From NCBI RefSeq assembly GCF_009709675.1, contig NZ_WMLB01000023.1, forward strand, positions 310,001-374,000: 64,000 nt of DNA, given 5' to 3'. The position numbers were made by a program, and so were the translations under genes. Source of the DNA: Agromyces bracchium (lineage in GTDB: Bacteria > Actinomycetota > Actinomycetes > Actinomycetales > Microbacteriaceae). The notes beneath the pieces are model-generated. The model did no database searches. It saw nothing but the letters and a program-made list of their open reading frames with translations, and was not told where the DNA came from. This document shows positions 1 to 7,427 of the stretch, piece after piece (positions within the stretch are counted from its first letter, which is position 1; each line of letters starts with the position of its first letter).

Positions 1-294
1 CTGCAGCGAGAGCGGCCGAGCGGCGGCCAGCACCTTGAGCAGGAACGGCAACCGGGCGCCCTCGCGTGCGTGCTCGGGCCCGAGGGCGAGGGCGGGGTTC
101 GCGGCGATGAGCTCGGCGAGGTCGGCCGCGCCCGCGGCATCCGGACCCACCAGCTCCGCCGGCGAGCCGGCGTGCGCGCCGAGCCAGAGCTCGGCCTCGG
201 GGGATCCGCTCGGCTCCACCCCTCGGAACTCGGCGATCGCGGTGTGGGAACCCCACGCGTAGTCCCTGGGCGCGTTGCGGATCGCGACAAACAT
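1..294 (-). CDS. manA: Mannose-6-phosphate isomerase, class I, partial (N-terminal 98 residues)
   Basis: Only the N-terminal 98 codons are inside the window; the gene runs off the left edge. The protein starts MFVAIRNAPRDYAWGSHTAI and reaches FLLKVLAAARPLSLQ at the edge. The YAWGS start and the LPFLLK..A..PLSLQ segment leading to the zinc-binding QxH are hallmarks of type I phosphomannose isomerase, which interconverts fructose-6-P and mannose-6-P in the cytoplasm. Start ATG at 294-292. A TAGTTT -10 candidate lies at 331-326 on the same strand. It probably supplies mannose-6-P for the neighbouring glycan locus. Identification is by recognition; the catalytic C-terminal part is not visible. 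Confidence 0.85.
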   Translation of the reverse strand, partial: MFVAIRNAPRDYAWGSHTAIAEFRGVEPSGSPEAELWLGAHAGSPAELVGPDAAGAADLAELIAANPALALGPEHAREGARLPFLLKVLAAARPLSLQ

Positions 295-362
295 GCGGAG
301 AGGGGTCCTTTCACCGTTTGGCCCCAAACTACCAAGCGCTGCGTGCTCGTCCCGCCGCTGCC

Positions 363-368
363 TAGGCT
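363..368 (+). promoter_or_regulatory. -10 box TAGGCT of the acyl-CoA dehydrogenase gene
   Basis: TAGGCT lies 32 nt before the ATG at 401, so transcription would start near 375 and leave a short leader carrying the GAGGAG ribosome site at 389-395. No clear -35 is visible. The divergent manA -10 candidate TAGTTT is at 326-331 on the other strand. Confidence 0.45.
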
Positions 369-400
369 CGGCGCATCCCCCCGATGAATGAGGAGCAGTC

Positions 401-1579
401 ATGTCCTTCGAGCCGCTCGCGAGCGATTTCTACTCGTACGCCTCCCTGCTGACCGACCGCGAGCAGGAGGCGCTCGTGTCCCTCCGCGTCTGGCTCGAGC
501 GCGACGTCCGGCCGATCGTGAACGACCACTGGGAGCGCGCCGAGTTCCCGATGGAGGTCGTGACGCCGCTCGCCGAGCTCGGCGCACTCTCGTTCGCGTG
601 GGACGAGACTCGCCCGTTCGAGAACTCGGCCGTGTTCCGCGGCTTCGTCGCACTCGAGCTCGCACGGGTGGATCCGTCGGTCGGCACGTTCGTGGGGGTG
701 CAGAACGGCCTCGCGACCGGATCGATCGCGGTCGCGGGCTCCGACGAGCAGCGCCGAGAGTGGATCCCGAAGCTCGCCTCGGGCGAGGTCGTCGGCGCGT
801 TCGGCCTCACCGAGCCGCTGTCCGGCTCGGACTCCGCCCGCGGCCTGCAGACCACGGCCCGCCGCGAGGGCGACGAGTGGGTGCTGAACGGCGCCAAGCG
901 CTGGATCGGCAACGCCACCTTCTCGGACATCACGATCATCTGGGCGAAGGACGAGGCCGACGGCCAGGTCAAGGGCTTCATCGTCCCCACGTCGACGCCC
1001 GGCTACGTGGCGACGAAGATCGAGGGCAAGATCAGCCTGCGGATCGTGCAGAACGCCGACATCACCCTCACCGACGTCCGCGTGCCCGAGTCGCTGCGAC
1101 TGCAGAACGCGAACTCCTTCCGCGACACCGCGGCCGTGCTGCGCCAGACCCGCGCCGAGGTCGCCTGGGCAGCGGTCGGCACCGCGATCGGCGCCTACGA
1201 GGCCGCCGTCCGCTACGCGACGGAGCGCGTGCAGTTCGGCAAGCCGATCGCCGCCCACCAGCTCGTCCAGGACCTCCTCGTGAAGTGCCTCGGCAACATC
1301 ACCGCCTCGCTCGCCATGGTCGTGCGCGTCTCCGAGATGCAGGACGCGGGCGAGCAGCGCGACGAGCACTCCTCGCTCGCGAAGACCTACGCCACCGAGC
1401 GCATGCGCGAGACGGTCGGCTGGGCGCGCGAGGTGTGCGGCGGCAACGGCATCGTGCTCGACTACGACGTCGCGCGGTTCTTCGCCGACGCCGAGGCGCT
1501 CTACTCGTACGAGGGCACGCGCGAGATGAACACGCTGATCGTCGGCCGCGCCATCACCGGGCACGCCGCGTTCGTCTGA
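401..1579 (+). CDS. Acyl-CoA dehydrogenase, glutaryl-CoA dehydrogenase-like
   Basis: 392 residues, the usual length for a soluble FAD-dependent acyl-CoA dehydrogenase that introduces an alpha,beta double bond into an acyl-CoA. Visible hallmarks are FGLTEPLSGSD near residue 130 (flavin/substrate binding), KRWIGNATFSDITIIWAKD, the RVQFGKPI helix and the C-terminal YEGTREMNTLIVGRAITG. In glutaryl-CoA dehydrogenases the Glu of YEGT is the catalytic base and GRAITG is typical, so this subfamily is the best guess; true decarboxylation is not proven. The ATG at 401 is preceded by GAGGAG. It is transcribed alone: a 14-bp hairpin follows the stop. Confidence 0.88.
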   Translation: MSFEPLASDFYSYASLLTDREQEALVSLRVWLERDVRPIVNDHWERAEFPMEVVTPLAELGALSFAWDETRPFENSAVFRGFVALELARVDPSVGTFVGVQNGLATGSIAVAGSDEQRREWIPKLASGEVVGAFGLTEPLSGSDSARGLQTTARREGDEWVLNGAKRWIGNATFSDITIIWAKDEADGQVKGFIVPTSTPGYVATKIEGKISLRIVQNADITLTDVRVPESLRLQNANSFRDTAAVLRQTRAEVAWAAVGTAIGAYEAAVRYATERVQFGKPIAAHQLVQDLLVKCLGNITASLAMVVRVSEMQDAGEQRDEHSSLAKTYATERMRETVGWAREVCGGNGIVLDYDVARFFADAEALYSYEGTREMNTLIVGRAITGHAAFV

Positions 1580-1583
1580 ACCG

Positions 1584-1617
1584 ATCGCGGCGGCCGGGCG
1601 GATCCGGCCGCCGCGAT
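1584..1617 (+). terminator. Perfect 14-bp hairpin terminator after the acyl-CoA dehydrogenase
   Basis: ATCGCGGCGGCCGG (1584-1597) and its exact reverse complement (1604-1617) enclose a 6-nt loop, five bases after the stop. There is no U-tract, as is usual for GC-rich actinobacterial terminators. The last base of the right arm is also the T of the next gene's -10 box. Confidence 0.75.
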
Positions 1618-1622
1618 ACCCT
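1617..1622 (+). promoter_or_regulatory. -10 box TACCCT, leaderless start of the first Wzy-like gene
   Basis: TACCCT is followed by 7 nt and then the ATG at 1630, placing transcription start at or next to the start codon. There is no ribosome-binding site between them. It overlaps the preceding terminator stem. Confidence 0.5.
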
Positions 1623-1629
1623 TGTGCCC

Positions 1630-2994
1630 ATGATCCACGGACGACGGCCGGTGCTCGAGAGCGCGTTCGCCACGTTCGTGTTCTTCACGGCCTTCGCCGG
1701 CCAGTTCTGGCGGAACCTGCTCGGCTGGTGGGGCTTCGGCGCGATGGTCGCCGTGGTGCTCATCGGCTCCGTGTGGCTCTGGGTCGCGCGGCGGCCTCGC
1801 CCGAGTTGGCGGCGGACCCCGAAGTCGTCCCTGTTCTTCCTCGGGATCGCGACGCTCTCGCTCGCATGGTCGCACTACCCGGGGGGCACGGCCCTCGGGC
1901 TCGCGATCCTGTTCGTCACGACGATCGCGGCGCTCTCGCTCACGCTCTCGCTCGGCTGGCACGGCGTGCTCCGCGCCGTGGGCGGCGCACTGAAGTGGGT
2001 GCTGGCCCTCTCGCTGATCTTCGAGCTCTGGGTCGCCGTGTTCGTGCGCGAGCCGCTGCTGCCGAACTTCCCCGACTTCGACGCGTCGGCGGGCGAGTTG
2101 CCCATGGCGTTCTACTGGTCGCGCGCGATGCTCTTCGACGGCGGCCCGATCGAGGGCATCGTGGGCAACCGCAACCTGCTCGGCATGGCCGCGCTGATCG
2201 CCGCGATCCTGTTCGCCGCGCTGCTCGCCAGCGGCGGCATGCGCCGCGCGCAGGGCATCGGCTGGCTGGTCGTGAGCGGCGTCGTCCTCCTGCTCACGCG
2301 GTCCGCCACCGTCGCGCTCGTCGGAGTGCTCGTGCTGGCCGCCTACGGCTTCGCGATGTGGGCCCGCCGGGTCGGCCCGGACGGCCGTCGCGTGGTCTAC
2401 GTCTCCGCGGCCGCGGCGCTCGCGGCATCCGTCGCCCTGCTCGCCCTGCTCTGGAACGCACTGCTCGGCCTGTTCGGCAAGAGCGAGGACCTGACGGGCC
2501 GCCTCGACATCTGGGAGTCGGTGATCGGGCTCGCCGCCGAGCGCCCGGTCGTGGGCTGGGGCTACATCGGGTACTGGCAGCCGTGGGTCGAGCCGTTCGA
2601 CGGACTCGCGGTCCGGAACGGCGTCGAGTACCTCCAGGCGCACAACGCGTGGCTCGACGTGTGGATGCAGCTCGGCGTCGTCGGGCTCGTCGCGTTCGCC
2701 TCGATGGTCGCCGGCGCGCTCTGGCGCTCGTGGTTCCTGGCCGTCGACCGGCCAAGGGACGAGCGGGGCGGCCCCGTCGCCTTCTCCGCCATCGCACTCG
2801 TCCCGTTGCTGGTGCTGGTCGCCCTGATCGGGCAGTCGCTCGCCGAGAGCCGGCTGCTCATCGAATCCGGATGGATGCTGCTCCTCGCGATCGCCTGGGG
2901 CACGAAGCAGCGCCAGTGGTCCCCCGAACCCCTGCCGGCCATGCCGCCGACCCGCTCGCCGAGACGCTGGTCGCGCCCGGAGGTGCACCGGTGA
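1630..2994 (+). CDS. O-antigen ligase/polymerase family membrane protein
   Basis: 454 residues with about ten to twelve hydrophobic segments from residue 10 onward, and the Wzy_C/WaaL-type signature: a GNRNLLGMAALI helix start, then TGRLDIWESVIGLAAERPVVGWG before a large extracytoplasmic loop. Such proteins polymerise lipid-linked repeat units or transfer finished glycans to an acceptor on the outer face of the membrane. The ATG at 1630 follows a leaderless-type promoter. The stop overlaps the GTG of the next gene (GTGA), and that gene is a paralogue, so the two are translationally coupled. Whether it is a polymerase or a ligase cannot be decided from sequence. Confidence 0.82.
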   Translation: MIHGRRPVLESAFATFVFFTAFAGQFWRNLLGWWGFGAMVAVVLIGSVWLWVARRPRPSWRRTPKSSLFFLGIATLSLAWSHYPGGTALGLAILFVTTIAALSLTLSLGWHGVLRAVGGALKWVLALSLIFELWVAVFVREPLLPNFPDFDASAGELPMAFYWSRAMLFDGGPIEGIVGNRNLLGMAALIAAILFAALLASGGMRRAQGIGWLVVSGVVLLLTRSATVALVGVLVLAAYGFAMWARRVGPDGRRVVYVSAAAALAASVALLALLWNALLGLFGKSEDLTGRLDIWESVIGLAAERPVVGWGYIGYWQPWVEPFDGLAVRNGVEYLQAHNAWLDVWMQLGVVGLVAFASMVAGALWRSWFLAVDRPRDERGGPVAFSAIALVPLLVLVALIGQSLAESRLLIESGWMLLLAIAWGTKQRQWSPEPLPAMPPTRSPRRWSRPEVHR

Positions 2995-4262
2995 GGTCGG
3001 CCCTGCGCGAGTTCGCCGGCTCGGCGCGCTTCGCGCAGGCGGTCACGCTCATGTCCGTCGGGCTCGCGTTCTCGACGCACGCCGTTCGGGCGCTGGTCGG
3101 CTGGCCCGGCCTCATCGCCGCACTGGCGACGCTGATCGTGCTCGCGGGCGTCTCGCTCGTCGCGCGGTGGCGAGCGGTGGAGTGGTACGGCATCCTGCCG
3201 CTCACGATCCTCGTCTTCGTCGGCTGGTGCGGGGCGTCGGTGATCTGGAGCGACACGCCGGGCCTCACGCTCCTCGGCGTCGGCTACCTGATCACATTCG
3301 GCGTGCTCGGCGTCTACGTGGCGCTCATGCGCGACACCATCCAGATCGTGCGCGCCTTCGGCGACGTGCTGCGGGTCCTCCTCGGCGTCTCGCTCGCGCT
3401 CGAGGTGCTCTCGGGCATCCTGCTCGACCTGCCGATCGCGTTCCTCGGGATCCAGGGGAACATCGCCACGCTCGGCCCGATCCAGGGCGTGTTCGGCTCC
3501 CGGAACATGCTGGGCTTCGTCGCGCTCATCGCCCTCATCACCTTCATCGTCGAGTGGCGCACGCGCAGCGTGCGACCCGCCCGGGCGATCGCGTCCGTCG
3601 TGCTCGCGAGCCTGATGCTGCTGCTCTCCGGCTCACCGACGACGTTCGTCGCACTCGGCATCACGCTGCTCGCGCTCGCCGCGCTCTACGGACTGCGTCG
3701 CGTGTCCGCCGAGACGAGGTGGCGCTGGCAACTCGCACTGCTGACCTCGGCCGTCGCCCTGATCGTCGTCGGCTGGATCACGCGCATCCGGATCATCGAG
3801 CTGCTCGACGCGCGCGGCGAGTTCGACGTGCGGCTCGACGTCTGGCGCGAGGTCTCCCGCTACCTCGCCGTCAATCCGCTGCAGGGCTGGGGCTGGGTCG
3901 GGCGATGGCCGGATGCCGCACCCTACGTCTGGGTCGAGCGCGGCGTCGGACGCGACCACTCGTCGGCCCTCAGCGCCTACATCGACGCCTACTTCCAGGT
4001 CGGCGTCATCGGCGCGCTGCTCTTCGCCGGGCTCGTGGGCGTCGCCCTCGTACGCGCGTGGCTCCTGGCGTCCGCCCGCCGCAGCGTGGTCTACGCGTGG
4101 CCGGCCCTCGCCCTCGTCGCCCTCGGCGTCACGAGCTTCGCCGAGAGCTTCGCCCTCATCGAGGGCGGATGGATGCTGCTCGTCGTCTGCGCGGTGAAGG
4201 CCGCCCGCGACATGAGCTGGCGGGACGCGCTCGTGAGCGCGACGCCCGCGCGCCCGACCTGA
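2991..4262 (+). CDS. O-antigen ligase/polymerase family membrane protein, second copy
   Basis: 423 residues, about ten to twelve membrane helices, paralogous to the preceding protein. It keeps the same signature positions: GSRNMLGFVALI for GNRNLLGMAALI, and VRLDVWREVSRYLAVNPLQGWG for the periplasmic loop entry. The GTG start at 2991 overlaps the upstream stop by four bases, so it is almost certainly made with its partner. A tandem pair could be polymerase plus ligase, or two polymerases for different glycans; this is inference. The gene ends at a convergent terminator whose tetraloop contains the stop codon. Confidence 0.82.
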   Translation: MRSALREFAGSARFAQAVTLMSVGLAFSTHAVRALVGWPGLIAALATLIVLAGVSLVARWRAVEWYGILPLTILVFVGWCGASVIWSDTPGLTLLGVGYLITFGVLGVYVALMRDTIQIVRAFGDVLRVLLGVSLALEVLSGILLDLPIAFLGIQGNIATLGPIQGVFGSRNMLGFVALIALITFIVEWRTRSVRPARAIASVVLASLMLLLSGSPTTFVALGITLLALAALYGLRRVSAETRWRWQLALLTSAVALIVVGWITRIRIIELLDARGEFDVRLDVWREVSRYLAVNPLQGWGWVGRWPDAAPYVWVERGVGRDHSSALSAYIDAYFQVGVIGALLFAGLVGVALVRAWLLASARRSVVYAWPALALVALGVTSFAESFALIEGGWMLLVVCAVKAARDMSWRDALVSATPARPT

Positions 4263-4271
4263 GTCGGGCGC
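4250..4271. terminator. Bidirectional hairpin between convergent genes
   Basis: GCGCCCGAC (4250-4258) pairs perfectly with GTCGGGCGC (4263-4271) around a CTGA tetraloop. The TGA in the loop is the stop of the + strand Wzy-like gene, and the - strand glycosyltransferase stops at 4275, so one 9-bp hairpin can serve both. Confidence 0.65.
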
Positions 4272-4274
4272 AGG

Positions 4275-5309
4275 TCAGACGGGCTGGACGAGGTCGCGGA
4301 GCACGTCCTGTCCGCCCAGGCCGTAGCGCGTGTACCGGCCGGTGCGCCACTCCCGGAGCACCGGCCCGAGCCGGTGGACCCGCGACTCGGGCAGGTCGGC
4401 CCTCGCTCGCTCGTGGGCGAGCTTGTCCCCGGTCACGGTCGCGACGAACTCCGGTGCCACGCGTCCGGCGAGGTCCGCGATACCCGGCAGTCGCCTCGCG
4501 AGCGCGTCGGCACGCGAGAACAGTCGGCCGTTGCGTTCGGTCCGGGGCGCACGCAGGCGATCCACCCGGTCGCGCCAGCCGAGGGAGGTCACGCCGATCT
4601 GGTTCGCACCGTGCTGTCGGTACCCGATGAGCCGCTCGGGGAGCACGGCGATGCCCCCGGACACGGCGGCGACGACCGCGAGCCACTCGTCGTGCACCCA
4701 GCTCGACGGGAACGGCGCCGCGAGCTCGACCAGTTCACGGCGGACGACCATGGTCGCGCCGGTCAGGAGGTTGCGCCGGAGCAGTTCGTCGAAGGCCGCC
4801 GGCCCGTCGAGCGACGCCCGCAACGACTCGTCGATCCCGAGCGTCTCGAACAGGGACGCGTCCATCGGCGCCCCGTCGGCGTCGACGAGGTCCGCATCGC
4901 TCGCCACGAGGCGCACCTGCGGTCGACCCTCGAGCACGGCGACCGCCATCGCGATGCGGTCCGGATGCCAGAGGTCATCTTGGTCGCAGAGGGCGACGAG
5001 GTCGCCCGTGGCGGCGCGCAGCGCCTGCTCGAAGTTGGCGGTGACCCCGAGCGGCGCCGGGTTCCGGAGCACGACGAGGTCGACGGAACCGCCGGTCGCG
5101 CGATGCTCGTCCACGGCTCGCTCGACGACGCCGACCGTGTCGTCGGTGGAGGCGTCATCGCTCACGACGAGTTCGTCGACGGGTCTCCTCTGCGCGAGGA
5201 TCGTGCGAACCTGCTCGCCCACGTAGCGCCCGCCGTTGTGCGTGCCGATCGCCACCGAGACCCGGACCGGTCGCGGCGCCGGGGACGCGGCATCCGCCCT
5301 GCTGCTCAT
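4275..5309 (-). CDS. Glycosyltransferase family 2, rhamnosyltransferase-like
   Basis: 344 residues. A GT-A fold nucleotide-sugar domain fills the first half: VSVAIGTHNGGRYVGEQVRTIL near residue 18, VVSDDASTDDT, and ALCDQDDLWHPDRI with the DxD metal site. The DQDDLW form is typical of rhamnosyl/galactosyl transferases acting on lipid-linked glycans at the inner membrane face. No membrane helix is visible. The ATG overlaps the stop of the upstream GT2 gene by 4 bp (5306-5309), so the two form an operon reading from 6478. Donor and acceptor are unknown. Confidence 0.85.
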   Translation of the reverse strand: MSSRADAASPAPRPVRVSVAIGTHNGGRYVGEQVRTILAQRRPVDELVVSDDASTDDTVGVVERAVDEHRATGGSVDLVVLRNPAPLGVTANFEQALRAATGDLVALCDQDDLWHPDRIAMAVAVLEGRPQVRLVASDADLVDADGAPMDASLFETLGIDESLRASLDGPAAFDELLRRNLLTGATMVVRRELVELAAPFPSSWVHDEWLAVVAAVSGGIAVLPERLIGYRQHGANQIGVTSLGWRDRVDRLRAPRTERNGRLFSRADALARRLPGIADLAGRVAPEFVATVTGDKLAHERARADLPESRVHRLGPVLREWRTGRYTRYGLGGQDVLRDLVQPV

Positions 5310-6478
5310 TCCTTGCGGAGCCCGACCTTGAGGACGCCGAGGAACATGCCCGCCATGATGGTCTGCGAACCGAGCATCATGAAGAGCGCGGCGAGCACCG
5401 CGGTGCGGGCCGTGGCGCCCGGATCGAGCGGACCGAAGTCAGCGGCGGCCCAGATGGCGAACTGCCAGATCGCGATCACGAGCCCGACGAGGAACAGCGC
5501 GAGTCCGACCAGGGCGCCGCTCTCGAGGCTGATCCGGCGTTCCAGCCGGTCGAAGTTGCGCGAGCGCGGGATCCGGAATCCCTCGTGCTGGGCGTAGATC
5601 TTCGTCAGGATCGCGAAGAGCACCGACTGGTACCCGACCACCGTGAGCGCCGCGAGGTACACCTGGCTCAGCAGATCGAAGCCGACGTCGCCGAAAACCA
5701 CCGGGCCGAACGTGAGCGCGAGCGTGCCGAGGAGTCCGAGGAAGAACGCGATCGCACCGGGGATCAGGAAGAGCCAGCGCGGGCTGAAGATGAGCAGGAA
5801 CCGCAGGTGCCGCCATCCGTCGCGCCAGCTGCGCAGGTGCGGCGGCCTGCTGCGGCCGTCCTTGTCGAGCGTCGTGGGCACCTCGGTCACCCGGAGTCCG
5901 CCGAGCGTCGACTTCACGACGACCTCGCTCGCGAACTCCATGCCGGTCGTCTGCAGGTGCAGGTCGAGCATCGATTGCCGGTGGAAGCCCCGCAGGCCGC
6001 AGTGGAAGTCGCCGATCGGCGAGCGGAACAGCACGCGGCCGACCCACGACAGCACGGGGTTGCCGAGGTACTTGTGCAGCGGCGGCATGGCCCCCTCGGC
6101 GATGCCGCCGCGGAACCGGTTGCCCATGACCAGCTGGTCGCCGGCGCGGAGCCGCTCGACGAACGCGTCGAGGTTCGAGAAGTCGTAGCTGTCGTCGGCG
6201 TCGCCCATGATGACGTAGGTGCCGCGCGCGGCCTCGATGCCGCCCAGGAGTGCGCTGCCGTACCCCTTGGCGGGCACGTCGACGACACGGGCGCCGTGAG
6301 CGCGCGCGATCTCCTGCGACCCGTCGGTCGACCCGTTGTCGGCCACGACGACCTCGCCGACGACGCCGCTGCGTTCGAGGTACCCGTTCGCCTTGTCGAT
6401 GCAGGTGGCGAGGGTCTCGGCCTCGTTCAAGCACGGCATCACGATCGAGAGCTCGATCGTTTCGGTCGCAGCGGGCAT
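5306..6478 (-). CDS. Membrane-anchored glycosyltransferase family 2 (polyprenol-phosphate sugar transferase type)
   Basis: 390 residues. The N-terminal GT2 domain (about 8-225) has MPCLNEAETLATCIDKANGY, VVADNGSTDGS and IMGDADDSYDF; the C-terminal 150 residues hold about four membrane helices. This is the architecture of dolichyl/polyprenyl-phosphate mannosyl or glucosyl synthases that load a sugar onto a lipid carrier for use outside the cell. Start ATG at 6478. A TACGAT -10 at 6522-6517 faces away from the neighbouring + strand gene's promoter, so the -10 boxes of the two divergent genes touch. It overlaps the next gene by 4 bp. Confidence 0.85.
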   Translation of the reverse strand: MPAATETIELSIVMPCLNEAETLATCIDKANGYLERSGVVGEVVVADNGSTDGSQEIARAHGARVVDVPAKGYGSALLGGIEAARGTYVIMGDADDSYDFSNLDAFVERLRAGDQLVMGNRFRGGIAEGAMPPLHKYLGNPVLSWVGRVLFRSPIGDFHCGLRGFHRQSMLDLHLQTTGMEFASEVVVKSTLGGLRVTEVPTTLDKDGRSRPPHLRSWRDGWRHLRFLLIFSPRWLFLIPGAIAFFLGLLGTLALTFGPVVFGDVGFDLLSQVYLAALTVVGYQSVLFAILTKIYAQHEGFRIPRSRNFDRLERRISLESGALVGLALFLVGLVIAIWQFAIWAAADFGPLDPGATARTAVLAALFMMLGSQTIMAGMFLGVLKVGLRKE

Positions 6479-6516
6479 GTCGCAGTGGGGTCCTGTCGGT
6501 GTGGGAGGGCGAGTTC

Positions 6517-6528
6517 ATCGTACAGAAT
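6517..6528. promoter_or_regulatory. Back-to-back divergent -10 boxes
   Basis: On the minus strand TACGAT covers 6522-6517 and serves the GT2 gene starting at 6478. On the plus strand CAGAAT covers 6523-6528 and lies 8 nt before the GTG at 6537, the leaderless spacing. The two boxes abut, so the promoters should exclude each other. Confidence 0.45.
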
Positions 6529-6536
6529 GAGTCATC

Positions 6537-7427
6537 GTGGAACTCGGACTGGTGGTCTCGACGCTCGGTCGCGTCGAGCCGCTGCAGCGCCTCCTCGACT
6601 CGCTCGCCGGTCGGCTCGGCCGGGGCGACCAGCTCGTGATCGTGGCGCAGCGCAACCTCGCCGAGGTCGAGGCCATGATCGAGCGATTCGATGCGGGCGC
6701 CGGGAGCGCGGTCGTCACCTCGAGCGAGCCGGGCGCCGCCCGCGGCCGCAACCACGGCGTCGCCGCGCTCACCGCGGCCGACCCCCTGCTGGTGTTCCCC
6801 AACGACACCACCTGGTTCCCGGAGGGGACGCTCGAGGCCCTGCGGGCACTCCCCGACGACACGCGGCTCGCCGCGATGACCGTCGTCGACGAGCACGGAC
6901 CGAAGTTCGCGCTCCCCTCGCCCGGCACGCCCTTCGACCGCTGGAACGCGTGGAGCGTCATCGAGATGGGACTGCTCGTGCGGCGCACCCTCTTCGACGC
7001 CGTCGGCGGCTTCGACGCCGACCTCGGCACGGGGGCGCCGACGCCCTGGCAGGCGGGCGAGGCGACCGACCTCCTGTTGCGCATCCAGTCCCGCGAGCCC
7101 CGTGCGAGTGCGGGGATCACGTGGCTGCCGCCGTCGGTCGCGGTCGGCGGGATCGCCGACGCCCACGGGCTGGAGCGCGCGGAACGCCGACGGAAGCTCC
7201 GCGCGTACGGTCGCGGGCTCGGCCTCGTCGTCACGCGCTGGCGCTATCCGTGGCCGTGGCGGATCGCGTTCGTCGGCGGCGGCCTCGCGTTCGGCCTGCG
7301 CCACGGCGGCGACTACGGCGCGCTCGACGGCTGGTGGGTCTTCCTCGGCCGGCTCGAGGGCGCGCTCGGCCGCACGCTCGGCGGCGCGCTCGGCGGAGCC
7401 GCCGGGGTCGAGGCGGTGCGTCGATGA
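6537..7427 (+). CDS. Glycosyltransferase family 2
   Basis: 296 residues. The N-terminus ELGLVVSTLGRVEPLQRLLDSL and VTSSEPGAARGRNHGVAALTAADPLLVFPNDTTWF fit a GT-A transferase, with an FPNDT motif where the DxD site is expected. The later QAGEATDLLLRIQ resembles the acceptor side of GT2 enzymes. The family match is weaker than for the other transferases here. GTG start at 6537; no ribosome site, consistent with leaderless translation. The last bases overlap the ATG of the flippase gene (ATGA), and the flippase in turn overlaps a GT4 gene, giving a tight three-gene operon. Confidence 0.75.
   Translation: MELGLVVSTLGRVEPLQRLLDSLAGRLGRGDQLVIVAQRNLAEVEAMIERFDAGAGSAVVTSSEPGAARGRNHGVAALTAADPLLVFPNDTTWFPEGTLEALRALPDDTRLAAMTVVDEHGPKFALPSPGTPFDRWNAWSVIEMGLLVRRTLFDAVGGFDADLGTGAPTPWQAGEATDLLLRIQSREPRASAGITWLPPSVAVGGIADAHGLERAERRRKLRAYGRGLGLVVTRWRYPWPWRIAFVGGGLAFGLRHGGDYGALDGWWVFLGRLEGALGRTLGGALGGAAGVEAVRR

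Noticed and set aside
5585-7423. 1.8-kb upstream extension of the flippase frame
   Set aside because: It covers recognised GT2 genes on both strands and is Arg/Asp/Glu-rich; the ATGA overlap at 7424 gives the true start.
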